This document shows, piece after piece, positions 41,482-51,042 of a DNA stretch of 64,000 nt (position 1 is the first letter of the stretch; each line of letters opens with the position of its first letter). The position numbers and the translations under genes are program-made. The stretch covers positions 2,852,001 to 2,916,000 of the forward strand of contig NZ_CP081862.1 in NCBI RefSeq assembly GCF_019797765.1. The letters run 5' to 3'. The stretch comes from Cellulomonas sp. C5510 (GTDB lineage: Bacteria; Actinomycetota; Actinomycetes; Actinomycetales; Cellulomonadaceae). The notes under the pieces were generated by a model. That model searched no databases and had not been told where the DNA came from. It was given only the letters and a program-made list of their open reading frames with translations.

Positions 41482-43857
41482 GTGCGGTTCTGCAGCGTCG
41501 CGGCCGGGGTCGACCCGGTCGCGCTGCGCCTGACGCTCGACGACGCGCTGCGCCACCACCCGGGCAGTCGCGGTGTCGTGCTCGACGTCGACGGCTCGAC
41601 CACCGCCTGGGACGGTGTGGACGTCGTGACGCCGTCCGACATCGGCGTCCCCGACCGCATGCTGCACGCCGCCGGGCTGCTGGCCGACCCGCCGCTGCTG
41701 CGCTCCTGGCTCCTGCCCCGGCTGCTCGCGTACGTCGCCCGCGAGGAGCGCGTCGCGGTCCACCTGTCGGCTGGCCTGCGGGTGCTCGCCCCGCTCGACG
41801 CCCTGCTCGACGGCGCCCGCGAGCGGGGGCTCGCCCTGGTCGCGCGCTGCGACGGCCTGCCGCCGCACGACGGCCTCAGCCCGACGTCCACCGAGGTCGT
41901 CGACGCCGGTCCCTACCGGGAGGCCGCGCTCGCCGCCACCGCGGGTGCACTGCCACGCATCGAGCAGTGGATCGCCGAGTCCGACCTGGGCCGGCCGTCC
42001 GCGTGGCAGGCGCTCGCCGCCGTGACCGACCCCCTGGTGCTGGCCGCCGGCACCGTGCTGTCGCGGTGGTGCCTGTGCGCCCGCACCACCGTGCAGGAGG
42101 AGGACGGGACGGTCACCGCGGACGGCGTCCCCGTGCTGGCCGTCGACCTGGCGGAGTTCGACCCCGCGCGGCCCTGGCTGCTGTCCACCGCCGGGGCGGA
42201 CACGACGCGCGCACGCCTCACGGACCACCCCGTCGTCCGCGACCTGTGCGAGCGGCACGCCACGGAGATGCGGGCAGCCGGGTGGACCCCGGGGTCCCGC
42301 CCCGTGGAGCCCTTCCGGCTGACCCCCGCCGGCCTGCCGGTGGACACCGCCATGCGCCGCGCGTACTGGGACGCGGTGGTCGACGTGCCCGACGGCTCCC
42401 CGGAGCCCCCCGACGCCTTCGACACGCAGGACCCCGGCGCGTTCGCGCGCTGGCTGGACGAGGTCGTCACCGACGGGGTCCCGCTCACCCGGTACCTGCT
42501 CGCGCTGTACCAGGACCGCGAGGACCTGCGGCGGGAGTTCCCGCACGTGCCGGGGGCGGACAGCGCGCGGTTCGTCGACTGGCTCGACCTGCACGCGCGG
42601 CACGAGAACGACTACGCGGTGCCGCTGCTGGAGTCGGGGTCGCGGATCGCCCGCGAGGCGGCCCGGCACCCGCGGCCGGACCGCCGCGCGCCCGGTCTGA
42701 ACGTCGCCGGCTACCTCCAGGGCGAGCTGGGCATCGGCGAGTCGGCGCGCCTCATGGTGCGGGCCCTCGCGACGACCCACGTCCCGTACTCGACCATCTC
42801 CGTGGGGCGGCACCTGCAGTCCCGCCAGGCGACGGAGCTCGGGGGGCTCGCCGGCGCCCCGCAGCGGTTCGACCTCACGCTGCTGTGCGTCAACGCCGAC
42901 CAGACGGGCGCCGCGCTCGACGCCGAGCCCGACCTCCTGCGCTCCCGCTACCGGATCGGGATGTGGTACTGGGAGGTCGAGGACTTCCCCGCGACCATGC
43001 ACGGGGGCTTCGGGCACCTCGACGAGGTCTGGGTCGCATCCGATTTCGTCCGCGACGCCGTCGCCCGTCACACGTCGCTCCCCGTGGTCACGGTGCCGCC
43101 CCCGCTGCCGCAGGCCTCGGCACCGACGTCGCTGACCCGCGCCGACCTCGGTCTGCCCGAGGACCGGCCCGTCGTGCTCTTCTCGTACGACTACCTCAGC
43201 ACGGCCGAGCGCAAGAACCCCGTCGGCGCGGTCGAGGCGTTCCGTCGCGCGTTCGCCCCGGGCGAGGGGCCCGTGCTCGTCCTGAAGTCGATCAACGCCG
43301 ACAAGCGCGTCGGCGACGCCGAGCGGCTGCGGCTGCGCGTGGCCGACGAGCCGGACGTGGTGCTCATGGACACCTACCTGAGCGCCGACGCCCGTGACGC
43401 CCTCGTGCAGCACTGCGACGCGTACCTCTCGCTGCACCGCTCCGAGGGCCTGGGACTGACGATCGCCGAGGCCATGGCGTACGGCAAGCCGGTCGTCGCG
43501 ACCGGGTACAGCGGCAACCTCCAGTTCATGACGCCCGAGAACTCGTTCCTCGTGCCGTGGACGCCGACCCGCATCCCCGAGCACTGCGAGCCGTACCCCG
43601 CGGGGTCCCGCTGGGCCGACCCGGACCTCGATGCCGCGGCTGCGGCACTGCGCACGATCGTGGACGACCCCGCGCTCGCGACCGCCCGCGGCCAGCGCGC
43701 CGCGTACGACATCCGCGAGCTGCACTCGCCCCAGGTCGCGGGCGCCCGGATCGCCGCGCGGCTCACGGAGGTCCGCTCGGAGCTCCCCCGCCTCGTGTGG
43801 CGCTCGCGCGCCCGCCGGGTCCGGGACATCGCGACGCGCGCGCTCCGCAGCCGCTGA
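41482..43857 (+). CDS. GT4 glycosyltransferase with a 400-residue N-terminal domain of unknown function (791 aa)
   Basis: Residues about 410-791 form a GT4 enzyme of the subfamily opening GLNVAGYLQGELGIGESARL, with IGMWYWEVEDFP, DEVWVASDFVRDAV, FSYDYLSTAERKNPVGAVEAF and EGLGLTIAE (E-x7-E). Residues 1-400 do not match a family I know; they begin VRFCSVAAGVDPVALRLTL and contain AWQALAAVTDPLVLAAGTVL and RYLLALYQDREDLRREFP, the latter a helical block often just before such GT4 domains. The first 200 residues could be a degenerate GT2-like or nucleotide-binding part. The start is GTG 41482 or TTG 41479; GGAAAGG lies upstream. A strong hairpin follows. Confidence 0.82.
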   Translation: MRFCSVAAGVDPVALRLTLDDALRHHPGSRGVVLDVDGSTTAWDGVDVVTPSDIGVPDRMLHAAGLLADPPLLRSWLLPRLLAYVAREERVAVHLSAGLRVLAPLDALLDGARERGLALVARCDGLPPHDGLSPTSTEVVDAGPYREAALAATAGALPRIEQWIAESDLGRPSAWQALAAVTDPLVLAAGTVLSRWCLCARTTVQEEDGTVTADGVPVLAVDLAEFDPARPWLLSTAGADTTRARLTDHPVVRDLCERHATEMRAAGWTPGSRPVEPFRLTPAGLPVDTAMRRAYWDAVVDVPDGSPEPPDAFDTQDPGAFARWLDEVVTDGVPLTRYLLALYQDREDLRREFPHVPGADSARFVDWLDLHARHENDYAVPLLESGSRIAREAARHPRPDRRAPGLNVAGYLQGELGIGESARLMVRALATTHVPYSTISVGRHLQSRQATELGGLAGAPQRFDLTLLCVNADQTGAALDAEPDLLRSRYRIGMWYWEVEDFPATMHGGFGHLDEVWVASDFVRDAVARHTSLPVVTVPPPLPQASAPTSLTRADLGLPEDRPVVLFSYDYLSTAERKNPVGAVEAFRRAFAPGEGPVLVLKSINADKRVGDAERLRLRVADEPDVVLMDTYLSADARDALVQHCDAYLSLHRSEGLGLTIAEAMAYGKPVVATGYSGNLQFMTPENSFLVPWTPTRIPEHCEPYPAGSRWADPDLDAAAAALRTIVDDPALATARGQRAAYDIRELHSPQVAGARIAARLTEVRSELPRLVWRSRARRVRDIATRALRSR

Positions 43858-43883
43858 CGCCCGGGGGTCCTGACCGGGCGCGC

Positions 43884-43921
43884 GACGAGGGGCCGGGTCC
43901 GTGCGGACCCGGCCCCTCGTC
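43884..43921. terminator. Strong bidirectional hairpin terminator
   Basis: A perfect 17-bp stem (43884-43900 with 43905-43921, starting GACGAGGGGCCGGGTCC) with a GTGC tetraloop lies between convergent genes ending at 43857 and 43931. No U-tract. Confidence 0.88.
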
Positions 43922-43930
43922 GTGAGCCCC

Positions 43931-46453
43931 TCAGTCCTCCTGCTGGGCGGCCTCGGCGCCGCCGAGCACCCGCCGCACGCGGCCCGTCGCGCGTCGCACG
44001 ACCTCGCGCGGCCCCCCGGCGGACAGGTACTGCCTGGCCAGCAGCAGGTCGTCGCGGACCGAGGGTCGCCGGCGCTGGAACGCGCGCGCGGACGCCGTCG
44101 GCGCGCCCAGGGCGTGGGCGAGGTCGACCGCGCGGCGCGGGTCGCGGCAGAACTCCACCAGCGGGCGCAGCGCGGTGCTCCACGTGAACCGGGTGGCGAA
44201 CGCGCGGACGTTCTCCCGGGCCGCCGCAGCCGCCGCGGGGTCGTACAGCATCTCCTCGAGCGCCGCGGCGAGCGCCTCGACGTCCCGCTCCGGCACGACG
44301 CGACCCAGGCCGTGGTCCCGGATCAGCTCGCCGAACGTGTCGCCGCCCGTCGCGACGATCGGCAGCGACGCCCACAGGTAGTCCAGGATGCGGGTGCGGA
44401 ACGAGTACGCCGTCTCGATGTGCAGGAAGTGCGTCGACACGCCGACGTCCGCGTCCATGAGGTAGTCGGCGCGCTCCGCGTACGGCACCCAGCCGTGGTT
44501 GAAGAAGACGTGCTTGCCGGTGAGGCCCAGCTCCTCGGCGAGCTGCTGCGTCTCCCACGCCATCTTCATGTCCGGCACACCCGGGTTCGGGTGCTTGAGC
44601 CCCATGAAGTACAGCCGGATGTCCGGGTGGGCCCCCTTGAGCCGGTCGACCGCACGCAGCAGGGTCAGCGGGTCGAACCAGTTGTAGACCCCACCACCCC
44701 AGATGATGACCTTGTCGTCCGGCCCGATGCCCTCCACCTGGCCGCGGATCGCCGACCGGCGCTGCACCGGCGGCTCGTCCGGGATGCCGAACGGCACCAC
44801 GCTGATGAGCGCGTCCAGGCTGGCGTCCTCGTCGTACACGGCCGGGTTGACGCGTCCCTGCCCGGCGAGCTGCCCGAGCCAGAAGTCGCGCTGCTTCTCG
44901 GACGCGCACAGCAGGAAGTCCGCCCGGCGGAGCTGCTCGTTGAGCGCCCGCGTCGTCTCCCGGACGGCGAGCGCACGCCCGCCGGGGCCGAGGTCGCGCG
45001 CCTGCTCGAGCTGCTCCAGGTGCATCGGGTCGTACACGTCCGCGACGATGACCTTGCTGCTCTTCTTGAGCCACGGTGCGGCTTCGAGCAGGAAGCCCTG
45101 GAACACGATGACGTCGGCCCACTCGGACGCCTCCTGCAGGGAGCGTCCCGACACGTACTCGGCCGTGAAGTCCTCGGCGGTCACCTGGCAGCCGCCGGTC
45201 GACACCAGGCGGACCTCGTGCTCCGGCGCGAGCGCGCGGGCGATCTCCCACGCGCGGATCGCCGGGCCCGCCATCCGCTCGAGCAGCGGCTCGCCCGTCA
45301 CGACGAGCACGCGCTGCCGGGACGCGAAGTGGTCCGCGATACCGAACGCCTCCACCAGCGTGCGGTGCGCCTCGAGGTACGTGGGGAACCCGTACGCCGG
45401 CTCGATGGCGTGCCGGAACAGCGGGAAGAGGTCCCGGTCCGTGCGGCGGCGGCGGGCCTGGAGCTCCTTGCGGGTCTCCAGCAGGCTCGGCAGGTTCTCG
45501 GTGAAGTAGTCGATGGCGTAGGGCCCGGTGAGCGCCATCTTCTGCACCTCGACCGTGCCGACGTCGTCGTTGCCGGGCGACCGCTGCAGGTCCAGGACCG
45601 TCGCGTCCGTGTCCGTGCGCGCGAGCGAGCGCCGTACGGCGAGCGCCATCGCCGCGGGCAGCGCGCGGGCGAGCGTCTCGTCGTCGAAGTTCTTGTACAT
45701 CGACAGCAGCGCGTTCCGCTCGAGCAGGTAGCTCTCGCGGTAGTTGCCGAACTTCTTCATCGTCACGTGGTGCTTGTGGTAAGCGACGGAGCCCGGGACG
45801 TACCGCACGCGGTAGCCCAGCAGGTTCAGGCGCCAGCCGAGGTCGACGTCCTCGTAGAACATGAAGAACCGCTCGTCGAACCCGCCGACCTCGCGGAACA
45901 CCGTCGCCGGCATGACCGTCGCGGCGCCGGTCGCGAACAGCACGTCCTTCGGCCGGTCGAACTCCGGGGAGTCCGCGCGCCCGACCTCGCGCTTGTAGCC
46001 CATGCCGAACCAGGTCAGCGAGCCGTCGACGTAGTCGATCGCCTGGCCGTCCCAGTCGAGCACCTTGCTCGCGACCGCGCCGATCCACGGGTCCTCGCGC
46101 AGCGCCGCCACGGCAGCCGACACCCACTGCGCGTGCGGCCGGGCGTCGTTGTTGAGGAACGCCACGAACTCGCCCGTCGCGTGGTCGACGCCGAGGTTGC
46201 ACCCGCCGGCGAAACCGGTGTTGGAGCCGGCCTCCACCACGGTGGCGCCCGGCACGGCGGCACGGATGCGCTCGGCGCTGCCGTCCCCCGAGTCGTTGTC
46301 CACCACGATCAGCTCGAGCCGGTCGGCCGGCCAGTCCATCTCCTGGAGGTGCCCCAGGCACGTGATCGTGTCGTCGGCGCCGCGGTAGTTCACCAGCACC
46401 ACGGACACCACGCCCGGACGGACGACCTGCTCGCCCCCTGCGAAACGCTTCAT
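43931..46453 (-). CDS. Fused GT2-GT4 bifunctional glycosyltransferase (840 aa)
   Basis: Residues 14-255 are a GT2 domain: VSVVLVNYRGADDTITCLGH, VVDNDSGDGS, NTGFAGGCNLGVDHATGEF, LNNDARPHAQWV, EVGGFDERFFMFYEDVDLGWRL (rhamnosyltransferase-like ED pair). Residues about 385-770 are a GT-B domain: VLVVTGEPLLERMAGPAIR, VIVADVYDPMHLEQL, IIWGGGVYNWFDPLTLLRAV and HFLHIETAYSFRTRILDYLWA, a variant donor site. Joining two transferases suggests two consecutive sugars added without release. The ATG at 46453 lies 8 nt after the gmd-like gene stop, so it belongs to the operon 48424-43931, and GDP-sugar donors made by that operon are likely substrates. Confidence 0.87.
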   Translation of the reverse strand: MKRFAGGEQVVRPGVVSVVLVNYRGADDTITCLGHLQEMDWPADRLELIVVDNDSGDGSAERIRAAVPGATVVEAGSNTGFAGGCNLGVDHATGEFVAFLNNDARPHAQWVSAAVAALREDPWIGAVASKVLDWDGQAIDYVDGSLTWFGMGYKREVGRADSPEFDRPKDVLFATGAATVMPATVFREVGGFDERFFMFYEDVDLGWRLNLLGYRVRYVPGSVAYHKHHVTMKKFGNYRESYLLERNALLSMYKNFDDETLARALPAAMALAVRRSLARTDTDATVLDLQRSPGNDDVGTVEVQKMALTGPYAIDYFTENLPSLLETRKELQARRRRTDRDLFPLFRHAIEPAYGFPTYLEAHRTLVEAFGIADHFASRQRVLVVTGEPLLERMAGPAIRAWEIARALAPEHEVRLVSTGGCQVTAEDFTAEYVSGRSLQEASEWADVIVFQGFLLEAAPWLKKSSKVIVADVYDPMHLEQLEQARDLGPGGRALAVRETTRALNEQLRRADFLLCASEKQRDFWLGQLAGQGRVNPAVYDEDASLDALISVVPFGIPDEPPVQRRSAIRGQVEGIGPDDKVIIWGGGVYNWFDPLTLLRAVDRLKGAHPDIRLYFMGLKHPNPGVPDMKMAWETQQLAEELGLTGKHVFFNHGWVPYAERADYLMDADVGVSTHFLHIETAYSFRTRILDYLWASLPIVATGGDTFGELIRDHGLGRVVPERDVEALAAALEEMLYDPAAAAAARENVRAFATRFTWSTALRPLVEFCRDPRRAVDLAHALGAPTASARAFQRRRPSVRDDLLLARQYLSAGGPREVVRRATGRVRRVLGGAEAAQQED

Positions 46454-46461
46454 GTTCTCGA

Positions 46462-47433
46462 TCAGCCCTCTACCAGTTCCAGGTCGTGGTCGACCATGCG
46501 TGCCACGACCTCCTCGAACTCCACCGTGCGGCGCCAGCCCAGCTCGCGCTCCGCCTTGCTCGGGTCGCCGACCAGCACCGACGCGTCCGCCGGCCGCACG
46601 AACCGGGGGTCGGTGGTCACGAAGCGCTCCCAGTCGTCCCCCACGCCGGCGCGGCGCAGCGCCGCCTCGGCGAAGTCGCGGACCGAGTGCGTCCGCCCGG
46701 TCGCCACCACGAAGTCGTCGGCGACGTCGTGGCGCAGCGCCCGCACCATCGCGTCCACGTAGTCCGGCGCCCAGCCCCAGTCGCGGCGCGCGTCCAGGTT
46801 GCCCAGCGCGATCACGCCCTCGCCGGTCCGGCCGATCGCGGCCGCGGCGGCGGTGATCTTGCGGGTGACGAACGTGGTCGGGCGCAGCGGGGACTCGTGG
46901 TTGAACAGGATGACGGTCGCCGCGTGCAGGCCACGGCCGCGGTACACGGCGGTCTGGTGGTGGGCGAACGCCTTCGCCGACCCGTACGGGTTCACGGGAC
47001 GCAGCGGCGTCCGCTCGTCCTGCGGCTCGACCTCCGGCTGGCCGAAGATCTCCGCGCTCGACGCCTGGAGGAACCGCACCGGCCGGCCGGAGGACTCCTG
47101 CAACCGGTACGCGGACTCGAGCAGCGCCGTGACCGCGAGCCCGCTGAGCCGCGCCGTCAGCACCGGCTCCGCCCAGGACGTCGCGACCGAGGAGATGCCC
47201 GCGAGGTTGACGACCTCGTCGGGCGCGACGTCGGCGACCAGCGCCGCCAGGGCGTCGAGGTCGCCGAGGTCGCCCTCGTGCAGCACCACCCCGGGGTGCC
47301 GCCGCCGCAGCGCAGGCGCGGCCTCGTCCCCCGGCCGCACCAGCCCGTGGACCTCGGTCCCCTCCTCGAGGAGGCGCTCGAGGAGGTACGTGCCGTCCTG
47401 ACCGGTGACGCCCGTGACGAAGGTCGTGGTCAC
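46462..47433 (-). CDS. GDP-mannose 4,6-dehydratase paralogue (extended SDR)
   Basis: A 323-aa NAD(P)-dependent SDR clearly related to GMD: FVTGVTGQDGTYLLERLLEEG (GxxGxxG), S126-x-E128 in SSAEIFG, Y150-x3-K154 in NPYGSAKAFAHH, and NHESPLRPTTFVTRKI, RRDWGWAPDYV. All dehydratase residues I can place are kept. It may be a second GMD, or an enzyme acting on the next intermediate (RMD- or Tld-like reductase or epimerase); RMD enzymes usually lack the NHESP block, so dehydratase is favoured. The GTG at 47433 is 4 nt after the gmd stop. Less conserved than its neighbour, suggesting divergence after duplication. Confidence 0.83.
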   Translation of the reverse strand: MTTTFVTGVTGQDGTYLLERLLEEGTEVHGLVRPGDEAAPALRRRHPGVVLHEGDLGDLDALAALVADVAPDEVVNLAGISSVATSWAEPVLTARLSGLAVTALLESAYRLQESSGRPVRFLQASSAEIFGQPEVEPQDERTPLRPVNPYGSAKAFAHHQTAVYRGRGLHAATVILFNHESPLRPTTFVTRKITAAAAAIGRTGEGVIALGNLDARRDWGWAPDYVDAMVRALRHDVADDFVVATGRTHSVRDFAEAALRRAGVGDDWERFVTTDPRFVRPADASVLVGDPSKAERELGWRRTVEFEEVVARMVDHDLELVEG

Positions 47434-47437
47434 CGGC

Positions 47438-48424
<987 letters not shown>

Positions 48425-48463
48425 GGCTCTCAGGTTCCTGTCGACGGGAGGTTGCGGTGTCCG

Positions 48464-48544
48464 AGCATATCGGCCCGGCAGGCCCGCTGACGGCGCGAGA
48501 TCCCTGTACCTGGCGCCCGGGCACCGAGGGGGTTCACCTAGGAT
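48464..48544. promoter_or_regulatory. Divergent gmd / FkbM promoters
   Basis: Minus strand TATGCT (48469-48464) for gmd. Plus strand TAGGAT (48539-48544), 6 nt before the GTG at 48551, a leaderless start for the FkbM gene. No other signal is visible in the 126-nt gap. Confidence 0.55.
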
Positions 48545-48550
48545 GCCCGG

Positions 48551-49501
48551 GTGACTGCGCAGACGTTCGTGTCGTACGCCCAGAACCGCGAGGACGTCGT
48601 GCTCCGGCGGGCCCTGCGGGACGTCGAGCGGGGCAGCTACGTCGACGTCGGGGCCAACGACCCCCGGCGCTTCTCCCTCACGCGCGGCTTCTACGACCAG
48701 GGGTGGAGCGGCATCACGGTCGAGCCCGTGCCGTACTTCGCCGCCGCACACCGCGACGAACGGCCGCGGGACACCCTGGTCGAGGCCGCCGTCACCGACC
48801 GCGACGTGGAGTCGGTGACGCTGCACGTCATCGAGGACACCGGGCTGTCGACCCTGGTCGACGAGGTGTCGTCGCGCCACGGGCGTGACGGCTGGGAGAG
48901 CCGCGATGTGGTCGTCCCGGCCCGGAGCCTGGACCGTATCCTCGAGGACGCCGGGTGGGACGGTCGGGACCTGCACTTCGTGTCGGTCGACGTCGAGGGC
49001 GCGGAGCCCGAGGTGCTGCGTTCGTTCGACCTTGCTCGCTGGCGGCCCTGGATCCTCGTGGTCGAGTCGACGGCTCCGCGCAGCACCGAGCAGACCCACC
49101 ACGCGTGGGAGCCCGCCGTGCTGGCCGCCGGCTGGGTGCCGTGCCTGTTCGACGGGTTGTCCCGGTTCTACGCCTCGCCCGACCACCCCGAGCTGGTCGA
49201 GCTGCTGTCCTACCCCGCCTGCCCGCTGGACGAGTACGACACCGACACCGACCGGCAGCGCCGCGACACCATCGAGCGCCAGCAGCGCGCCCTGGACGCG
49301 TCGGGGGCCGAGACCGTCCGGTGGCGGACGGCCGCGCTGACCCGGTGGGCGCAGGCCGCGACCCTGAGCACGGAACGCGCTGCGGCGGAGGCCGCACGTG
49401 CGGCGCAGCTGGAGGCCGAGCTCCTCGCCACGCGGCGGACGCTGTCGTGGCGGGTGACCGCGCCGCTGCGCGCCCTCCGCCGCGGCGGGCGGTCCGCGTG
49501 A
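48551..49501 (+). CDS. FkbM-family SAM-dependent methyltransferase
   Basis: A 316-aa methyltransferase. The FkbM domain spans residues 1-215: FVSYAQNREDVVLRRAL, SYVDVGANDPRRFSLTRGFY (SAM motif I), GITVEPVPYF and VSVDVEGAEPEVLRSFDL. These enzymes usually O-methylate sugars, often to cap a chain. A C-terminal segment (about 230-316) is a helical, Ala/Arg-rich coiled coil ending in a basic stretch, an add-on that may tether it to the transferases. The GTG at 48551 is a leaderless start. Its stop overlaps the next gene (GTGA). With an ABC exporter 4 kb downstream, a chain-capping role is plausible. Confidence 0.87.
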   Translation: MTAQTFVSYAQNREDVVLRRALRDVERGSYVDVGANDPRRFSLTRGFYDQGWSGITVEPVPYFAAAHRDERPRDTLVEAAVTDRDVESVTLHVIEDTGLSTLVDEVSSRHGRDGWESRDVVVPARSLDRILEDAGWDGRDLHFVSVDVEGAEPEVLRSFDLARWRPWILVVESTAPRSTEQTHHAWEPAVLAAGWVPCLFDGLSRFYASPDHPELVELLSYPACPLDEYDTDTDRQRRDTIERQQRALDASGAETVRWRTAALTRWAQAATLSTERAAAEAARAAQLEAELLATRRTLSWRVTAPLRALRRGGRSA

Positions 49502-51042
49502 GGGCGGGCACGGAGGGCGGCCCCCGCACGACTGCCCTGCTCGCGCAGCGCCTGCGCGCCGCGGCGGAGGCCGTGCTGACCGACCCGCCCGCGCGGCTGG
49601 AGGACGACTCCCGTGACGCCGACGTCTGCCTGACCGCGCTGGTGGCGCGGCTGCGCGACGGACGCGGTGACCGCGACGTCGACGGGTCCCGGCGCACGGA
49701 CCTGATCTGGCTCGTGCTCGCCGCGCTGGCCGGCGCCTACCCCTCGTCCGACGACGTGCGGGACGTGCAGCGTGCCCTCGATCTGGACGACCTCACGGGC
49801 GTCACGCTCAGACTGCTCGACCGTGCCCACGTCCTCGCGACCTCGTTCCGCGGGCACGACCGGGAGGCGGTCGTGGTCACCGGCGTGGTCGCGGACGTCG
49901 ACATGTGCGCCCGGTTCGACTTCCACAACGGCATCCAGCGCGTCGCGCGCGAGGTCGCCCGACGCTGGGCCGGCGCCCACCCGGTGACCTTCGCGGCCTG
50001 GACAGAGACGGCGGGCGCGCTGCGCACCCTGACCGACCGCGAGTCGGAGCGGGCGCTGCGCTGGCGCGACGCGGCGGAGTCGGCCCAGCGGCTCGTCGAG
50101 TCGGAGGACGAGGACGCGACGCGGCAGCCGATCGTGCTGCCCTGGCGCGCGAACCTGGTGCTGCTGGAGGTACCGCTCCCGGACTCCCGCTGCGGCCGGA
50201 TCGCGACGCTCGCCGAGCTCTCCGGCACGACTGTCGACGGGATCGGGTACGACGCCATCCCGCTGGTCAGCGCCGACATCCGCCCGCTCGGCGAGCCGAA
50301 CGGGTTCGTGACGTACCTGACGGCCGTCAAGCACATCAGGCGGATGGCCGGGATCAGCCGGTCGGCCGCCGAGGAGTTCCGTGGCTTCGCGCACGCGCTG
50401 GCGGCGCAGGGGCTCACGGGGCCGGACGTGCACGAGGTGACGCTCCCGACCGCCGTGCCCGAGCCCCCGCCCGGCTTCGTGCGGACCGAGCCCGCCAGGC
50501 CGCTGGTGCTCAGCGTCGGCCGGATGGAGCCGCACAAGAACCACGCGGCCCTCCTGCACGCCGCCGAGCGGCTGTGGGACGAGGGCGCCGACTTCGAGCT
50601 CTGCCTGGTCGGCGGGCCGGGCTGGGACCTGGACGCGTCCGCGGCCGTGCGGACCATCGAGCGGCTCCAGCGCGCCGGGCGACCGGTGACCTGGCGGCGC
50701 GGGGTCGGCGACCTGGAGATGTGGGACATGATCCGCACGGCGTCCTTCACCGCGTTCGTCTCGCTGCACGAGGGGTACGGCCTGCCCGTCGCCGAGTCGC
50801 TGGCCTGCGGCACCCCGGTGCTGACCACGAGGTACGGCAGCCAGGGCCAGATCGCGGCCGACGGCGGCTGCCTGGTCGTCGACCCCCGGGACGACGACGA
50901 GGTGCTGGCCGGTCTGCGGCGCATGGTGACCGAGCCGGGGCTCCGCGCCCGCCTGCGCGTGGAGGCAGGCGCGAGGAGAGCCCGCACCTGGGACGGATAC
51001 GCCGACGACCTGTGGACGACGCTGCTGGGAGGTGCGGCATGA
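49498..51042 (+). CDS. GT4 glycosyltransferase with N-terminal extension (paralogue A)
   Basis: A 514-aa protein. Residues 1-115 are an unassigned helical region (LLAQRLRAAAEAVLTD, TDLIWLVLAALAGAYPSSDDV); the GT4 part begins near 120 (VTGVVADVDMCARFDFHNGIQRVAR). Donor-domain blocks are LVLSVGRMEPHKNHAALLHAA, LVGGPGWDLDA, TAFVSLHEGYGLPVAESLA (E-x7-E). FHNGIQRVAR is shared with the next gene as LGTGIQRVAR, and both have the same layout, so they are tandem paralogues. The GTG at 49498 overlaps the FkbM stop; the gene's own stop overlaps the next ATG. The sugar is unknown. Confidence 0.87.
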   Translation: MRAGTEGGPRTTALLAQRLRAAAEAVLTDPPARLEDDSRDADVCLTALVARLRDGRGDRDVDGSRRTDLIWLVLAALAGAYPSSDDVRDVQRALDLDDLTGVTLRLLDRAHVLATSFRGHDREAVVVTGVVADVDMCARFDFHNGIQRVAREVARRWAGAHPVTFAAWTETAGALRTLTDRESERALRWRDAAESAQRLVESEDEDATRQPIVLPWRANLVLLEVPLPDSRCGRIATLAELSGTTVDGIGYDAIPLVSADIRPLGEPNGFVTYLTAVKHIRRMAGISRSAAEEFRGFAHALAAQGLTGPDVHEVTLPTAVPEPPPGFVRTEPARPLVLSVGRMEPHKNHAALLHAAERLWDEGADFELCLVGGPGWDLDASAAVRTIERLQRAGRPVTWRRGVGDLEMWDMIRTASFTAFVSLHEGYGLPVAESLACGTPVLTTRYGSQGQIAADGGCLVVDPRDDDEVLAGLRRMVTEPGLRARLRVEAGARRARTWDGYADDLWTTLLGGAA

